DNA of 64,000 bases from contig CAUGJE010000001.1 of the NCBI GenBank assembly GCA_959599915.1, forward strand, positions 262,112 to 326,111, read 5' to 3'. Position 1 is the stretch's first letter. Each line of letters begins with the position of its first letter. The notes under the pieces are model-generated. The model was not told the origin of the DNA. It did no database searches and was given only the letters and a program-made list of their open reading frames with translations. Origin of the DNA: an uncultured Collinsella sp. (GTDB lineage Bacteria; Actinomycetota; Coriobacteriia; Coriobacteriales; Coriobacteriaceae). Positions 33,262-43,039 of this stretch are shown one piece after another. Position numbers and translations under genes: made by a program.

Positions 33262-34305
33262 ATGGAAAAGCTCGATGTTGTGAATGCGGCGCTTGCCGCC
33301 TTGCGTGCTGGTGAGACGTGCGAACTGGTGGTAGTGGCCGGCACGGCAGGGTCGTCACCGCGCGGCGTGGGCGCCTGGATGGCCGTCTTTGCCGATGGCA
33401 GCCAGGCGGGCACTATCGGCGGTGGCAAGATTGAACTCTTTGCGCTGGATGAGGCGCGCGAGCTCCTGAGCGCGGGACAGTCGCGTCTGGTCCGCTACAC
33501 TATGGGCGGCGAGAACTCCGATACCGGCATGATCTGCGGCGGAGCCATCTGCTTGTGCTACCTGCATCTGGATGCGACCCAGGTACCGTTGTTCCAGGAA
33601 ATTGCCGACGTCTTGGCCTATCGGCGCATCGGCGACTTCGTCATCGACTTTGAGCCGTTTGTCGCGAGCGCGCTCGAGGGCGATGTGGCCGAGTACCATG
33701 GCGAGGAATCGCGCCGTACCATTGCGGGCTGCCCCGGGCTTTCGCTGGTGGAGGAGGGGAGTAAGGTCAGCTACACCAACGCGGCCTCCGAGATTCCCGT
33801 GGCGCACGTCGAGACGCTCTGCCCCGAGGGCCTGACTTATATCTTTGGCTGCGGCCACGTGGGCGCTGCGACGGCGCGGGTGCTCACGGCGGCGGGTTTT
33901 GCCGTCGTGGCCTGCGACGACCGCCCCGGCACGCTGACCCCCGAATGGGTGCCCGGTGTCTACGACCGTCGTCTGGTCGACTACAAGAACCTGAGCGAGC
34001 AGTGCCCAATCGGCCCGCGCGACCTGGTGGTCGTTGCCACAGCAGGCCACAAGTCCGATATCGACGTGGTGATTCAGGCCATGCGCGCCAAACCCGCCTA
34101 TCTAGGCTGTCTGGGTTCGCGCCGCAAGACGGCCTTTGTGCGCGCCCGCCTGGAGCAGGAGGGCTTTACGCAGGACCAGACCGACGGGCTGCACCTGCCG
34201 ATCGGCGTTGCCATCGAGGCCGAGGATCCCGAGGAGATTGCCATCTCCATCGCTGCCGAGATGATCCACCTGCGCCGCACCAAGCTCGTCCCCCGCAAGC
34301 GCTAG
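33262..34305 (+). CDS. XdhC/CoxI-family cofactor insertion protein
   Basis: The 347-aa protein has the XdhC_CoxI N-terminal domain with VAGTAGSSPRGVGAWMAV (about residues 27-44) and TIGGGKIE (about 52-59), and a C-terminal Rossmann domain with YIFGCGHVGAATARVL (about 194-209) and LGSRRKTAFVRARL (about 285-298). XdhC proteins bind the molybdenum cofactor and help insert the terminal sulfido (or here perhaps selenido) ligand. It is in an operon with yqeB. No hydroxylase subunit is in the window, so its client enzyme must be encoded elsewhere. Confidence 0.85.
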   Translation: MEKLDVVNAALAALRAGETCELVVVAGTAGSSPRGVGAWMAVFADGSQAGTIGGGKIELFALDEARELLSAGQSRLVRYTMGGENSDTGMICGGAICLCYLHLDATQVPLFQEIADVLAYRRIGDFVIDFEPFVASALEGDVAEYHGEESRRTIAGCPGLSLVEEGSKVSYTNAASEIPVAHVETLCPEGLTYIFGCGHVGAATARVLTAAGFAVVACDDRPGTLTPEWVPGVYDRRLVDYKNLSEQCPIGPRDLVVVATAGHKSDIDVVIQAMRAKPAYLGCLGSRRKTAFVRARLEQEGFTQDQTDGLHLPIGVAIEAEDPEEIAISIAAEMIHLRRTKLVPRKR

Positions 34306-34626
34306 TCGCATCCCCATCAATAAGATGCGGTGAAATACGGACTGTTTAAGCCGGTTAAGCCGTCAAACAGTCCCTATTTCACCGCAACTGCCATTTTGAT
34401 CCCCTAGGGATCAATATGTGCGGGGGAGTTGTGGAGTTGTGCAGGCAGACGAGGTTTTTCTGGAAATACTCTCCCGATGCGCGTATAGTACCGATTGTTT
34501 TGTCGGCTCCTGCTGCGTCGAGTCCAAACCGCAAAATGCCATGAGCGGCGCGGATGCAGCCAGGAGGCACGAGGACAACCCATCGTGGCCACGCCCCGTG
34601 CTTAAAACCCCAAGAAGGAGTGAACA
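34306..34626. other. Gap between the xdhC-like gene and rplE
   Basis: The 320-base gap holds a long inverted repeat (34327-34385) and a possible promoter: TATAGT at about 34,484 within ATGCGCGTATAGTACC, with only a weak -35. No ribosomal protein gene or fragment of rplX or rplN was seen here. A ribosome site AAGAAGGAG stands before rplE. Confidence 0.5.
34327..34385. repeat. Long inverted repeat (21-base arms)
   Basis: The arms 34327-34347 and 34365-34385 match at 20 of 21 positions (GCGGTGAAATACGG with CTATTTCACCGC at the ends), with a 17-base loop that itself contains AAGCCGGTTAAGCC. No T-run follows. It may be a terminator of the yqeB-xdhC operon or a small mobile-type intergenic repeat. 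Confidence 0.6.
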
Positions 34627-35184
34627 ATGGCAGAAGAGAAGTATGTGCCGCGTCTGAAGACCAAGTACAACAACGAGGTCAAGCAGCAGCTTCAGGACAA
34701 GTTCCAGTACGAGAACGTCATGATGATCCCCAAGTTTGAGAAGATCGTCGTGAACATGGGTGTCGGCGAGGCCGCTACCGATTCCAAGGCCATCGACGGT
34801 GCCGTGCGCGACCTGCGCGCCATCACCGGCCAGCAGCCGATGATCACCCGTGCCCGCAAGTCCATTGCTACCTTCCGCCTGCGCGCTGGTATGCCGATCG
34901 GCTGCAAGGTTACCCTGCGTGGCGACCGTATGTGGGAGTTCTTCGATCGTCTGACCTCCGTCGCGATCCCCCGTATCCGCGACTTCCGCGGCATCTCCGC
35001 CAAGAGCTTCGACGGCCGTGGTAACTTCTCCATGGGCGTCACCGAGCAGCTCATCTTCCCCGAGATCGACTTCGACTCCGTCGATCACCAGCGTGGTATG
35101 GACATCACTTTCGTGACCACCGCCAACACCGATGAGGAGGCCAAGGCCCTTCTGGACGCCTTCGGTTTCCCGTTCAAGAAATAG
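34627..35184 (+). CDS. rplE: 50S ribosomal protein L5
   Basis: The 185-aa protein contains the L5 core: [39 protein letters not shown], and the C-terminal [21 protein letters not shown]5 binds 5S rRNA in the central protuberance of the large subunit. AAGGAG stands seven bases before the ATG. It is the first gene of the ribosomal run in this window; in most bacteria rplN and rplX come directly before it, but here the upstream genes belong to the xdhC/yqeB group. Confidence 0.97.
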   Translation: MAEEKYVPRLKTKYNNEVKQQLQDKFQYENVMMIPKFEKIVVNMGVGEAATDSKAIDGAVRDLRAITGQQPMITRARKSIATFRLRAGMPIGCKVTLRGDRMWEFFDRLTSVAIPRIRDFRGISAKSFDGRGNFSMGVTEQLIFPEIDFDSVDHQRGMDITFVTTANTDEEAKALLDAFGFPFKK

Positions 35185-35263
35185 GTTCACCTGCCCTATG
35201 AGCGCCGTTCCCACAAGGGGGCGGCGCTTGGGGCGAACAATACTCTATGTGAGGAGGATATAA

Positions 35264-35449
35264 GTGGCTAAGACATCGATGATCGTCAAGTGCAATCGCA
35301 AGCAGAAGTTCTCTACTCGTGAGTACACGCGCTGCCAGCGCTGCGGCCGTCCGCACTCTGTGTACCGCAAGTTCGGCCTGTGCCGTGTCTGCTTCCGCGA
35401 GCTTGCACTCAAGGGCGAGCTTCCCGGCGTTAAGAAGGCCAGCTGGTAA
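35264..35449 (+). CDS. rpsN: 30S ribosomal protein S14, zinc-binding type
   Basis: The 61-aa protein starts [20 protein letters not shown] and has the zinc ribbon CQRC (about residues 25-28) and CRVC (about 41-44), the short C+ (type Z) S14. S14 acts in head assembly of the small subunit. GAGGAGGATATAA precedes the GTG start at 35264. A GC-rich hairpin (AGCGCCGTTCCC with GGGGGCGGCGCT) lies between rplE and rpsN and may be a processing or pausing site. Confidence 0.96.
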   Translation: MAKTSMIVKCNRKQKFSTREYTRCQRCGRPHSVYRKFGLCRVCFRELALKGELPGVKKASW

Positions 35450-35568
35450 GTCACTACCAGCGTTTCAAGCATCAGTTTGGAACAGGGAAAACGCGCTAAA
35501 AAGGCTTTGCCGTTAAGGGCGGCGAAGAACCAAGAGCACGTGTTCATCAAGAACGAAGGAGAATCTGT

Positions 35569-35967
35569 ATGAACCTTACAGACCCGATCGCAGATATGCT
35601 TACGCGCATCCGTAACGCTAACTCTGTGAACAAGGCCACGGTCTCCATGCCGAGCAGCAAGAAGCTCGTCGAGATCGCTCGTGTTCTGCACGAGGAGGGC
35701 TACATCGAGGGCTACGATGTCGAGGACACCGTTCCCCAGAAGACTCTGCACATCACGCTTAAGTATGGTCCCAAGAAGGCTAAGGTCATCAACGGCATCC
35801 GCCGCATTTCCAAGCCGGGCCTGCGTAAGTACACCGGCGTTGCCGACATGCCCCGCGTCCGCGGTGGCCTTGGTACCGCCATCATTTCCACCAGCCATGG
35901 CGTCATGACCGACCGCGATGCTCGCAAGCACAACGTCGGCGGCGAGATCATCGCTTACGTCTGGTAA
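35569..35967 (+). CDS. rpsH: 30S ribosomal protein S8
   Basis: The 132-aa protein has the S8 start [16 protein letters not shown] and the conserved end [20 protein letters not shown], then [10 protein letters not shown]8 binds helix 21 of 16S rRNA and in many bacteria represses the spc operon at the L5 gene. GAAGGAG precedes the ATG. A 120-base gap without a gene separates it from rpsN. Confidence 0.97.
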   Translation: MNLTDPIADMLTRIRNANSVNKATVSMPSSKKLVEIARVLHEEGYIEGYDVEDTVPQKTLHITLKYGPKKAKVINGIRRISKPGLRKYTGVADMPRVRGGLGTAIISTSHGVMTDRDARKHNVGGEIIAYVW

Positions 35968-36000
35968 TTCGCTCGGTAGGTAGAAGGAAAGGAGATCACC

Positions 36001-36537
36001 GTGTCTCGTATCGGTAATAAGCCTGTCCAGATTCCCGCCGGAGTCGAAGTGGCAGTCAACGGCAACAACGTTGTCGTCAAGGGCCCCAAGGGCCAGCTCG
36101 AGCTCGATGTCTTTGAGAAGCTCGCTATCAACGTCGAGGACAACGTCCTCACCGTTTCCCGTCCCGACGACGAGCGTGAGACCCGTGCCCGCCACGGCCT
36201 CACCCGCGCCCTCATCCACAACATGGTTGTTGGCGTTTCCGAGGGCTTCGAGAAGAAGCTCGAGCTCGCCGGCGTCGGTTACCGCGTGCAGCAGAAGGGC
36301 AAGAACCTCGAGTTCTCCCTGGGCTTCTCGCACCCCGTGATCGTCGAGGCTCCCGAGGGCATCACCTTCGAGGTTCCCGACAACACCCACGTGAACGTCA
36401 AGGGTATCAACAAGCAGCAGGTCGGTCAGATCGCCGCTGAGATCCGCGGCCATCGTCCTCCCGAGCCTTACAAGGGCAAGGGTATCCACTACGTTGGCGA
36501 GCACATCCGCCGCAAGCTGGGTAAGGCCGCCAAGTAG
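36001..36537 (+). CDS. rplF: 50S ribosomal protein L6
   Basis: The 178-aa protein begins [16 protein letters not shown] after a GTG start at 36001 and ends with the L6 signature [16 protein letters not shown] and VRRKLGK-like [10 protein letters not shown]. Two tandem L6 domains are present. It binds 23S rRNA near the sarcin-ricin loop. AAAGGAGATCACC is the ribosome site. Confidence 0.97.
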   Translation: MSRIGNKPVQIPAGVEVAVNGNNVVVKGPKGQLELDVFEKLAINVEDNVLTVSRPDDERETRARHGLTRALIHNMVVGVSEGFEKKLELAGVGYRVQQKGKNLEFSLGFSHPVIVEAPEGITFEVPDNTHVNVKGINKQQVGQIAAEIRGHRPPEPYKGKGIHYVGEHIRRKLGKAAK

Positions 36538-36612
36538 TCGTAACCGACTCACTCGCATAAGACCAGCACCCCGTCAGGTGCTGGCAAGATCAACCTTTTT
36601 AGGAGTTTACGT

Positions 36613-36981
36613 ATGAACAAGCATAAGGCGAAGCTGGAAGGCCTCAAGCGTCGTCAGCGTCGTGTTCGCGGCAAGGTCTCGGGTACCTCCGAGCGTCCGC
36701 GTCTTCGCGTGACCCGTACTAACGCCAACATCTATGCCCAGATCATCGACGACAGCAAGGGCTCCAGCCTGACGCTCGTCTCTGCCTCGACCCTCGAGGC
36801 CGAGTTCAAGGGCACCCACACCTCGAACAAGGAGGCTGCGGAGAAGGTCGGTCAGCTCGTTGGCAAGCGCGCCATCGAGGCCGGCATCACCAAGGTCGCC
36901 TTCGATCGCGGTGGCCGTATCTACCATGGCCGCGTCAAGGCCCTCGCCGACGGTGCTCGTGCCGCCGGTCTCGAGTTCTAG
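36613..36981 (+). CDS. rplR: 50S ribosomal protein L18
   Basis: The 122-aa protein shows [20 protein letters not shown] and the C-terminal [20 protein letters not shown], the L18 hallmark. L18 binds 5S rRNA together with L5. It starts ATG after TTTTTAGGAG and is followed by rpsE after 14 bases. Full length. Confidence 0.97.
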   Translation: MNKHKAKLEGLKRRQRRVRGKVSGTSERPRLRVTRTNANIYAQIIDDSKGSSLTLVSASTLEAEFKGTHTSNKEAAEKVGQLVGKRAIEAGITKVAFDRGGRIYHGRVKALADGARAAGLEF

Positions 36982-36995
36982 GAGGTATGTAGCAC

Positions 36996-37520
36996 ATGGC
37001 TCGTAATCAGAAGCAGCAGCGCGAGGCCTCCGAGTTCGAGGAGCGCGTCGTTTACATCAACCGCGTGTCGAAGACCGTCAAGGGTGGTCGTCGCATGAGC
37101 CTCGTCGCTCTCGTCGTCGTTGGCGACGGCAAGGGTAACGTCGGCGTTGGCATGGGCAAGTCCGCTGAGGTGCCCCTGGCCATCTCCAAGGCGTCTCTCG
37201 ATGCCAAGAAGAACATGTTCCACGTGCCGGTGACCGAGCAGGGCACCATCCCGCACGAGGTTCTCGGCCACTTTGGTGCTGGCCGCATCATCATCAAGCC
37301 CGCTGTCGAGGGTACCGGCGTTATCGCCGGCGGCGCTGTGCGTCCCCTCTTTGAGCTTGCTGGCATCAAGAACGTCCTGTCCAAGTCCCTCGGTACCGAC
37401 AACGGCCTCAACATCATCAAGGCTGCCGTCGAGGGCCTCAAGGAGCTCTCCAGCCCTGAGGACGTCGCGGCTCGCCGTGGCCTGACGGTCTCCGAGATGT
37501 TCGTCGGTAAGGAGAACTAA
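36996..37520 (+). CDS. rpsE: 30S ribosomal protein S5
   Basis: The 174-aa protein has the double-stranded RNA-binding N-terminus ([19 protein letters not shown]) and the S5 C-terminal domain ([19 protein letters not shown]). S5 is a fidelity (ram) protein of the small subunit. AGGAGGTATGTAGC precedes the ATG. rpmD follows after two bases. Confidence 0.97.
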   Translation: MARNQKQQREASEFEERVVYINRVSKTVKGGRRMSLVALVVVGDGKGNVGVGMGKSAEVPLAISKASLDAKKNMFHVPVTEQGTIPHEVLGHFGAGRIIIKPAVEGTGVIAGGAVRPLFELAGIKNVLSKSLGTDNGLNIIKAAVEGLKELSSPEDVAARRGLTVSEMFVGKEN

Positions 37521-37522
37521 GC

Positions 37523-37705
37523 ATGGCTGACACCATCAAGATCAAGCAGGTCCGCAGCACCAACGGTTGCAAGCAGGACCAGGTCCGTACTGTCCGTGCC
37601 CTCGGTCTCCACAGGATCCGCGAGGTTCGCGAGATTGCTGACAACGAGTCCGTCCGCGGCATGATCTTCAAGGTCAAGCACCTTGTCGAGATTGTAGAGG
37701 AGTAG
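37523..37705 (+). CDS. rpmD: 50S ribosomal protein L30
   Basis: The 60-aa protein (IKIKQVRSTNGCKQDQVRTV, later GLHRIREV) is a normal L30. It is coupled between rpsE and rplO with gaps of two and three bases. The ribosome site GGTAAGGAG lies inside the end of rpsE. Confidence 0.96.
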   Translation: MADTIKIKQVRSTNGCKQDQVRTVRALGLHRIREVREIADNESVRGMIFKVKHLVEIVEE

Positions 37706-37708
37706 CAA

Positions 37709-38158
37709 ATGCAGCTTCACGATCTTACTCCCGCGCCCGGTTCCACCAAGAACCGTAAGCGCGTCGGCCGTGGCAATTCTTCGGGTCACGGCACCACTTC
37801 TGGCCGCGGCCAGAAGGGCCAGGGTTCCCGCTCTGGTGGCACCAAGGGTGCCGGCTTCGAGGGTGGCCAGACTCCGCTGGCTATGCGCCTGCCCAAGCTT
37901 CCGGGCTTCCGCAACCCCCGTCGTATCGAGTACACCGCTGTTAACGTTGAGCGTCTCGAGCGTAAGTTCGAGGACGGCGCTGTAATCGACGGTGCCGCTC
38001 TTAAGGCCGCTCGCATCACCAAGAGCGAGTTCGAGCCCGTCAAGGTGCTCGGCAATGGTGAGCTCACCAAGAAGTTCACGGTCAAGGTCGACAAGGTCAG
38101 CGCTTCTGCACAGGCCAAGATCGAGGCCGCTGGCGGAAAGGTCGAGCTGCCGTGCTAA
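37709..38158 (+). CDS. rplO: 50S ribosomal protein L15
   Basis: The 149-aa protein opens [20 protein letters not shown] and carries the long basic Gly-rich arm ([19 protein letters not shown]) typical of L15. L15 is a late assembly protein of the large subunit. Its stop overlaps the secY start by seven bases, coupling ribosome and translocon synthesis. Confidence 0.97.
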   Translation: MQLHDLTPAPGSTKNRKRVGRGNSSGHGTTSGRGQKGQGSRSGGTKGAGFEGGQTPLAMRLPKLPGFRNPRRIEYTAVNVERLERKFEDGAVIDGAALKAARITKSEFEPVKVLGNGELTKKFTVKVDKVSASAQAKIEAAGGKVELPC

Positions 38159-39438
38159 ATGGTCTTAAGAATGCTTTCCGCATCAAAGAATTGCGCGAAA
38201 AGATTCTTTTTACCATAGCTATGCTCGTCGTGTACCGCATTGGTGCGCACGTTCCTGTGCCCGGCATTCCCTTCCAGGGGATGCTGGGCCTTTTCTCGAC
38301 CGATAACAATTCGGTCGCCGCAGGTGCTATGGCCCTCCTGAATCTTTTCTCTGGCGGCGCGTTGAGCTATGTGTCGGTGTTTTCGCTGGGCATCATGCCT
38401 TACATCACCAGCTCGATCATCCTCCAGATGCTCCAGGCCGTCGTGCCTTCCCTGCATGAGCTTGCCCGCGAGGGCGAGGTCGGTCAGACCAAGATTACGC
38501 AGTATTCGCGTTACCTCACCCTGGCTCTGGCAATCCTCAACTCCGTGGGTTACCTCTTCCTCTTTAAGAGCTTCGGCATCAGCTTCAATGGCGCCGGCGC
38601 TCCCGAGATCATCTTCGACCTCATGATCGTCGGTACGCTCACCGCAGGCGCTATGCTGATCATGTGGATTGGTGAGCTCATCACCCAGCGCGGTATCGGC
38701 AATGGCATGTCGCTGATCATCTTTGCGAACATCATGGCCGGTCTGCCGCAGGCGATCTTCTCCAGCACCGAGGGCAATGCCGGTGGCATCATCACCATGG
38801 TGATCATCTGCGCCATCATCCTGCTGGTTATCCCGCTGATTGTTTTCCTTGAGCGCGGCCAGCGCCGCATCCCGGTCTCTTACGCCAAACGCGTCGTGGG
38901 CCGTCGCATGATGGGTGGCCAGACCACCTACCTGCCCATCAAGGTCAACACCGCGGGTGTCGTGCCGATCATCTTCGCTTCGGCGCTGCTGTACTTCCCG
39001 GCTCAGATTGCCGTGTTCTTCCCCGGCATCGGCTGGATTCAGGCAGTTGCCTCCGCGCTTTCGACCGGTTGGCTCAACTGGGTGCTTAACGTTGTCCTCA
39101 TCGTGTTCTTCGCATACTTCTACACCTCCATGGTGTTCAACCCCGATGACACGGCCGATAACCTTAAGAAGCAGGGCGGCTTTATTCCGGGCGTGCGTCC
39201 GGGTAGGGCTACCGCGGCCTACATCAAGAACGCGCTCAACAAGATCACGCTTCCCAGCGCTGTCTTTTTGGCGCTCATCGCCATCGTGCCTTCGATCATC
39301 TTCTCCTTCACGGGTAACCATCTGATCCAGGCTTTTGGCGGAACGTCCATCCTCATCATGGTCGGCGTCGTGCTCGACACGGTCGATAAGCTCGAAGGCC
39401 AGATCAAGATGTATGATTACGATGGATTCTTTAAATAG
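38152..39438 (+). CDS. secY: Preprotein translocase subunit SecY
   Basis: The 428-aa membrane protein has ten predicted helices. It begins with [17 protein letters not shown], has [19 protein letters not shown] early (plug/second-helix region) and the cytoplasmic arginines in [20 protein letters not shown] before helix 7. SecY forms the protein-conducting channel with SecE and SecG. The start codon at 38152 is GTG or TTG-like and overlaps rplO. Length is normal. Confidence 0.97.
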   Translation: MLNGLKNAFRIKELREKILFTIAMLVVYRIGAHVPVPGIPFQGMLGLFSTDNNSVAAGAMALLNLFSGGALSYVSVFSLGIMPYITSSIILQMLQAVVPSLHELAREGEVGQTKITQYSRYLTLALAILNSVGYLFLFKSFGISFNGAGAPEIIFDLMIVGTLTAGAMLIMWIGELITQRGIGNGMSLIIFANIMAGLPQAIFSSTEGNAGGIITMVIICAIILLVIPLIVFLERGQRRIPVSYAKRVVGRRMMGGQTTYLPIKVNTAGVVPIIFASALLYFPAQIAVFFPGIGWIQAVASALSTGWLNWVLNVVLIVFFAYFYTSMVFNPDDTADNLKKQGGFIPGVRPGRATAAYIKNALNKITLPSAVFLALIAIVPSIIFSFTGNHLIQAFGGTSILIMVGVVLDTVDKLEGQIKMYDYDGFFK

Positions 39439-39456
39439 GCTAGAGGAGGATTGCTC

Positions 39457-40083
39457 ATGAACCTCGTATTGCTCGGAGCTCCGGGTGCCGGTAAGGGCAC
39501 CGTCGCACAGGAGCTCGTCGCCGAGTTTGGCGTCGCCCACATTTCCACGGGCGACCTGCTGCGTGCTGCCGTCAAGGGCGGCACCGAGCTTGGTATTCAG
39601 GCTAAGAAGTACATGGACGCTGGCGAGCTCGTTCCCGACCAGCTCGTGATCGACCTTGTCAAGGAGCGCCTTGCCGCCGATGACGCCCAGCAGGGCTTCA
39701 TTCTCGACGGCTTCCCGCGCAACACCGCCCAGGCTGTGACGCTCGATTCCGAGCTCTCCGCCATGGGTCGCGAGATCGATTGCGCCCTTCTGGTCGATGT
39801 GGCCCCCGAGGTCATTATCGATCGTCTGTCTTCGCGTCGCACCTGCCGCGCCTGCGGTTACACCGGCACTGCTGCCGATGCTACCTGTCCCAAGTGCGGT
39901 GGCGAGATGTATCAGCGCGACGACGACAAGCCCGAGACCATCAAGAACCGTCTCGACGTCTACGAGAAGTCCACGAGCCCGCTCGTCGACTACTATCGTG
40001 GCCAGGGTCTGCTCAAGTCGGTCAACGGTGACCAGGCTCGCGAGACCGTGTACGGGGATGTCAAAGAGGCTCTCGGTCTATGA
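39457..40083 (+). CDS. adk: Adenylate kinase
   Basis: The start MNLVLLGAPGAGKGTVAQ at 39457 follows AGAGGAGGA and gives 208 aa. The P-loop GAPGAGKGT, the DGFPRN motif and a long LID with a four-cysteine zinc site (CRAC, then CPKC) are present. It interconverts ATP plus AMP and two ADP. Its stop overlaps the map start by four bases (ATGA). Confidence 0.97.
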   Translation: MNLVLLGAPGAGKGTVAQELVAEFGVAHISTGDLLRAAVKGGTELGIQAKKYMDAGELVPDQLVIDLVKERLAADDAQQGFILDGFPRNTAQAVTLDSELSAMGREIDCALLVDVAPEVIIDRLSSRRTCRACGYTGTAADATCPKCGGEMYQRDDDKPETIKNRLDVYEKSTSPLVDYYRGQGLLKSVNGDQARETVYGDVKEALGL

Positions 40084-40868
40084 TCAAGATTAAGTCTGCA
40101 ACGCAAATCGAGCAGATGAAGAAGGCAGGAGCGCTATCTAAGATGGCGCTCCGCCACGTTGGAGCCATGGTGCGCCCTGGTGTTTCGACCTTTGAGCTCG
40201 ATCAGCTCGCGGAGCAGATTATCCGTATGCATGGCGGCACCCCGGCCTTTAAGGGTTACGGCGGGTTCCCCGGTACCATTTGCGCATCGATTAACGATGC
40301 CGTGGTCCACGGTATTCCCAACCCCGACATGATCCTGCGCGATGGCGATATCATCTCCATCGATACGGGAGCCGTTGTCGACGGTTGGGTTGGCGATAAC
40401 GCTTGGACGTTTTTTGTCGGCACACCCACGCCCGAGGCCAAGGCCCTGTGCGAGGTCACGCGCGATTGCCTTAAGGCTGCCATCGAGCAGGCTGTTCCCG
40501 GTAACCATATCGGGGATGTTGGTTACGCCGTTCAGTCCCTCGCCGAGTCTCACGGTTACGGCGTGCTTCGTGACTATGTGGGCCATGGCATTGGCCGCGT
40601 GATGCACGAGGACCCCAACGTTCCTAACTATGGAAAGAAGGGGAGGGGCGTTCGCCTCCAGGCCGGCATGGTCATTGCCATCGAGCCGATGGTTACGATG
40701 GGTTCCAACCATGTGAGCACGGGCTCCGACGGTTGGATTGTTACGACCAACGACCACCTGCCCGCCGCGCACTACGAGAACACCGTCGCCATTACCAATG
40801 ACGGTCCGGTGATTATCACCACGGATGCCCAAGGTGCTTGGTGTTCCTTGCAAGGCGGTGAAATGTAA
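40080..40868 (+). CDS. map: Methionine aminopeptidase, type I
   Basis: The 262-aa enzyme has the pita-bread metal site: IDTGAVVDGWVGDNAWTF (two Asp), GHGIGRVMHE (His), and AIEPMVTMG (Glu), with a final Glu near the end. It removes the initiator Met from nascent proteins. The ATG overlaps the adk stop. An imperfect hairpin (40895-40952) follows, which may end the secY-adk-map message. Confidence 0.97.
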   Translation: MIKIKSATQIEQMKKAGALSKMALRHVGAMVRPGVSTFELDQLAEQIIRMHGGTPAFKGYGGFPGTICASINDAVVHGIPNPDMILRDGDIISIDTGAVVDGWVGDNAWTFFVGTPTPEAKALCEVTRDCLKAAIEQAVPGNHIGDVGYAVQSLAESHGYGVLRDYVGHGIGRVMHEDPNVPNYGKKGRGVRLQAGMVIAIEPMVTMGSNHVSTGSDGWIVTTNDHLPAAHYENTVAITNDGPVIITTDAQGAWCSLQGGEM

Positions 40869-40894
40869 AAGTCGCCGCCCCCTGATGCCCAACC

Positions 40895-40952
40895 TCGCCT
40901 TTCAATTTCGAAGGCATGACCCCAAGGTCTATGCCTTCTCATTTCAAGGCGA
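40895..40952. repeat. Imperfect hairpin after map
   Basis: TCGCCTT (40895-40901) pairs with AAGGCGA (40946-40952), and GAAGGCAT with ATGCCTTC further in, separated by unpaired bases. No T-run follows. Confidence 0.45.
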
Positions 40953-41100
40953 TCTTGGGTATCAGGGAACGGTTTTGTTTTACATTTCAAATGTAACAAG
41001 TTCCACTTAGTTGTGGAGCCATTACGAAGTTATTACGATGCGTGCATACGTGTTGTAGAATACTCAATCGCTGTCGTTTTCTAGAGAAAGATGATTGCTT

Positions 41101-41319
41101 GTGAAGAAGGAAGACGCAATTGAGCTCGAGGGTACGGTAAAGGAACCGCTGCCCAATGCCATGTTTAAGGTCGAGCTCGAGAACGGTCATTCGGTTCTGT
41201 GCAACATTTCTGGCAAGATCCGAATGAATTACATCCGTATTCTCCCCGGTGACAGGGTTGTCGTGGAGCTTTCCCCGTACGACCTGACCCGCGGCCGCAT
41301 CACCTATCGCTACAAATAG
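41101..41319 (+). CDS. infA: Translation initiation factor IF-1
   Basis: The GTG at 41101 gives the normal 72 aa ([20 protein letters not shown], later [20 protein letters not shown]). The OB fold is complete, and the end [15 protein letters not shown] is typical. The ribosome site is weak (AGAAAGATG). A longer frame from a TTG six bases earlier is possible. It starts a new unit after the 230-base gap following map. Confidence 0.96.
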   Translation: MKKEDAIELEGTVKEPLPNAMFKVELENGHSVLCNISGKIRMNYIRILPGDRVVVELSPYDLTRGRITYRYK

Positions 41320-41469
41320 CGGCACGCATACGCGCACTCCATTTCCGACTGCAGGCTTAGCTCAACCTACGGTCGGATTGTGTGTGAAGACCAGCCATAG
41401 TTTTAAACGCCTGCGGCTGGGCGAGTAGATAGTAGGGAAGTAGTTTGAGCGCTACCGAAAGGAAGAACG

Positions 41470-41583
41470 ATGAAGGTACGTCCTTCGGTCAAGAAGATGT
41501 GCGATAAGTGCAAAATCATTAGGCGCCATGGCAAGGTCCTCGTCATTTGCGAGAACCCCCGTCATAAGCAGCGTCAGGGTTAA
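41470..41583 (+). CDS. rpmJ: 50S ribosomal protein L36
   Basis: The 37-aa protein ([20 protein letters not shown], ending NPRHKQRQG) has the C-x-x-C plus Cys/His zinc set of the zinc-binding L36. ACCGAAAGGAAGAACG precedes the ATG. It is 14 bases before rpsM. Confidence 0.97.
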   Translation: MKVRPSVKKMCDKCKIIRRHGKVLVICENPRHKQRQG

Positions 41584-41597
41584 GAGAGGAGACTACG

Positions 41598-41972
41598 TTG
41601 GCCCGTATTAATGGTGTCGACCTCCCGCGTGAGAAGCGCGTTGAGATCGGTCTGACCTACATTTACGGCATCGGCCGCACCACTGCGACGAAGATCTGCG
41701 TCGAGTGCAACGTTAACGTGGATACGCGCGTTAAGGACCTCACCGAGGATGAGGTTAACGCCATCCGTGATTATATCGATAAGAACCAGATCATGGTTGA
41801 GGGCGACCTCCGCCGTGAGCGCAACCAGAACGTCAAGCGCCTTATGGACATCGGCTGCAACCGCGGCCTTCGTCACCGCAAGGGCCTCCCGGTCCGCGGC
41901 CAGCGCACCCACACTAACGCTCGTACCCGTAAGGGCCCGAAGCGTCAGATCGGTGCTAAGAAGAAGAAATAA
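41598..41972 (+). CDS. rpsM: 30S ribosomal protein S13
   Basis: The 124-aa protein begins [20 protein letters not shown] and ends [13 protein letters not shown], with the conserved [20 protein letters not shown]. The start codon is TTG at 41598, preceded by GAGAGGAGACTAC; no ATG is available at the right place. S13 contacts the P-site tRNA and the subunit bridge. rpsK follows after 14 bases. Confidence 0.97.
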   Translation: MARINGVDLPREKRVEIGLTYIYGIGRTTATKICVECNVNVDTRVKDLTEDEVNAIRDYIDKNQIMVEGDLRRERNQNVKRLMDIGCNRGLRHRKGLPVRGQRTHTNARTRKGPKRQIGAKKKK

Positions 41973-41986
41973 GGAGCGCTAGATAG

Positions 41987-42391
41987 ATGGCTACTGCTAA
42001 GAAGAACGTTCGCGCTGCCCGTCTGAAGCGCGCGGACCGTAAGAACATTTCCGTGGGCCAGGCTCACATTCGTTCTACGTTCAACAACACGATCGTTTCG
42101 ATCACCGATCCCCAGGGCAACGTCATTTCCTGGAAGTCGGCTGGCCAGGTGGGCTTCAAGGGCTCCCGTAAGTCCACGCCGTTCGCTGCCCAGATGGCTG
42201 CCGAGGCTGCTGCCAAGCAGGCCATGGAGCACGGTATGAAGAAGGTTTCCGTCTTCGTCAAGGGCCCCGGCTCCGGTCGTGAGACCGCCATTCGCTCCCT
42301 CCAGGCTGCTGGCCTCGAGGTCTCGAGCATCCAGGACAAGACCCCCATTCCGCACAACGGCTGCCGCCCCAAGAAGCGTCGCCGCGTGTAA
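41987..42391 (+). CDS. rpsK: 30S ribosomal protein S11
   Basis: The 134-aa protein has the S11 core [19 protein letters not shown] and the end [19 protein letters not shown]11 lines the mRNA exit region of the small-subunit platform. The ribosome site AAGGAGCG precedes the ATG by nine bases. Full length. Confidence 0.97.
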   Translation: MATAKKNVRAARLKRADRKNISVGQAHIRSTFNNTIVSITDPQGNVISWKSAGQVGFKGSRKSTPFAAQMAAEAAAKQAMEHGMKKVSVFVKGPGSGRETAIRSLQAAGLEVSSIQDKTPIPHNGCRPKKRRRV

Positions 42392-42410
42392 CTGAAAGGA
42401 TCGTATCAAT

Positions 42411-43007
42411 ATGGCAATCGACAGGACTCCTGTTCTTAAGCGCTGCCGTCAGCTCGGGATCGATCCCGCTGAGCTCGGTTACAGCAGCAAGAAGGAATCT
42501 ATCCGTCAGCCCAAGCGCCGTCGCAAGGAATCTGAGTACGGCATGCAGCTGCGCGAGAAGCAGAAGGTCAAGTTCATCTATGGCGTTCTGGAGAAGCAGT
42601 TCCACGGGTACTTCAACAAGGCCCGCAAGATGAACGGCGTCACCGGTGAGAACCTCATGATCATCCTTGAGTCTCGCCTCGACAACGTCGTCTTCCGTCT
42701 TGGCTTCGCCCGCACCCGCAAAGAGGCTCGTCAGTCCGTCCGTCACGGTCACTTCACCGTGAACGGCAAGCGCGTGGACATCCCGTCCTACCGCGTCAAG
42801 GCCGGCGACGTCGTCGCTGTCGGCGAGAAGTTCCGTGACCTCCTCCCCATCAAGGAGGCTCTGATTTCCTCCGAGCGCTTTGAGGTCCCTGGCTGGCTCG
42901 AGGTCGATATCGAGAAGCTGTCTGGTAACGTGCTCGCTCTGCCGACGCGTGAGCAGATCAGCGGTGATATCAACGAGCAGCTCATCGTCGAGCTCTACTC
43001 TAAGTAG
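42411..43007 (+). CDS. rpsD: 30S ribosomal protein S4
   Basis: The 198-aa protein has the S4 N-terminal region (PVLKRCRQLGIDPAELGY) and the S4 RNA-binding domain (RLDNVVFRLGFARTRKEARQ, then GHFTVNGKRV). It lacks the N-terminal zinc cysteines seen in some S4 proteins. S4 starts small-subunit assembly and affects fidelity. GAAAGGATCG precedes the ATG. Confidence 0.97.
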   Translation: MAIDRTPVLKRCRQLGIDPAELGYSSKKESIRQPKRRRKESEYGMQLREKQKVKFIYGVLEKQFHGYFNKARKMNGVTGENLMIILESRLDNVVFRLGFARTRKEARQSVRHGHFTVNGKRVDIPSYRVKAGDVVAVGEKFRDLLPIKEALISSERFEVPGWLEVDIEKLSGNVLALPTREQISGDINEQLIVELYSK

Positions 43008-43039
43008 TCCATCCGGGCTGCTGAGGCTGGAGGTAATAC

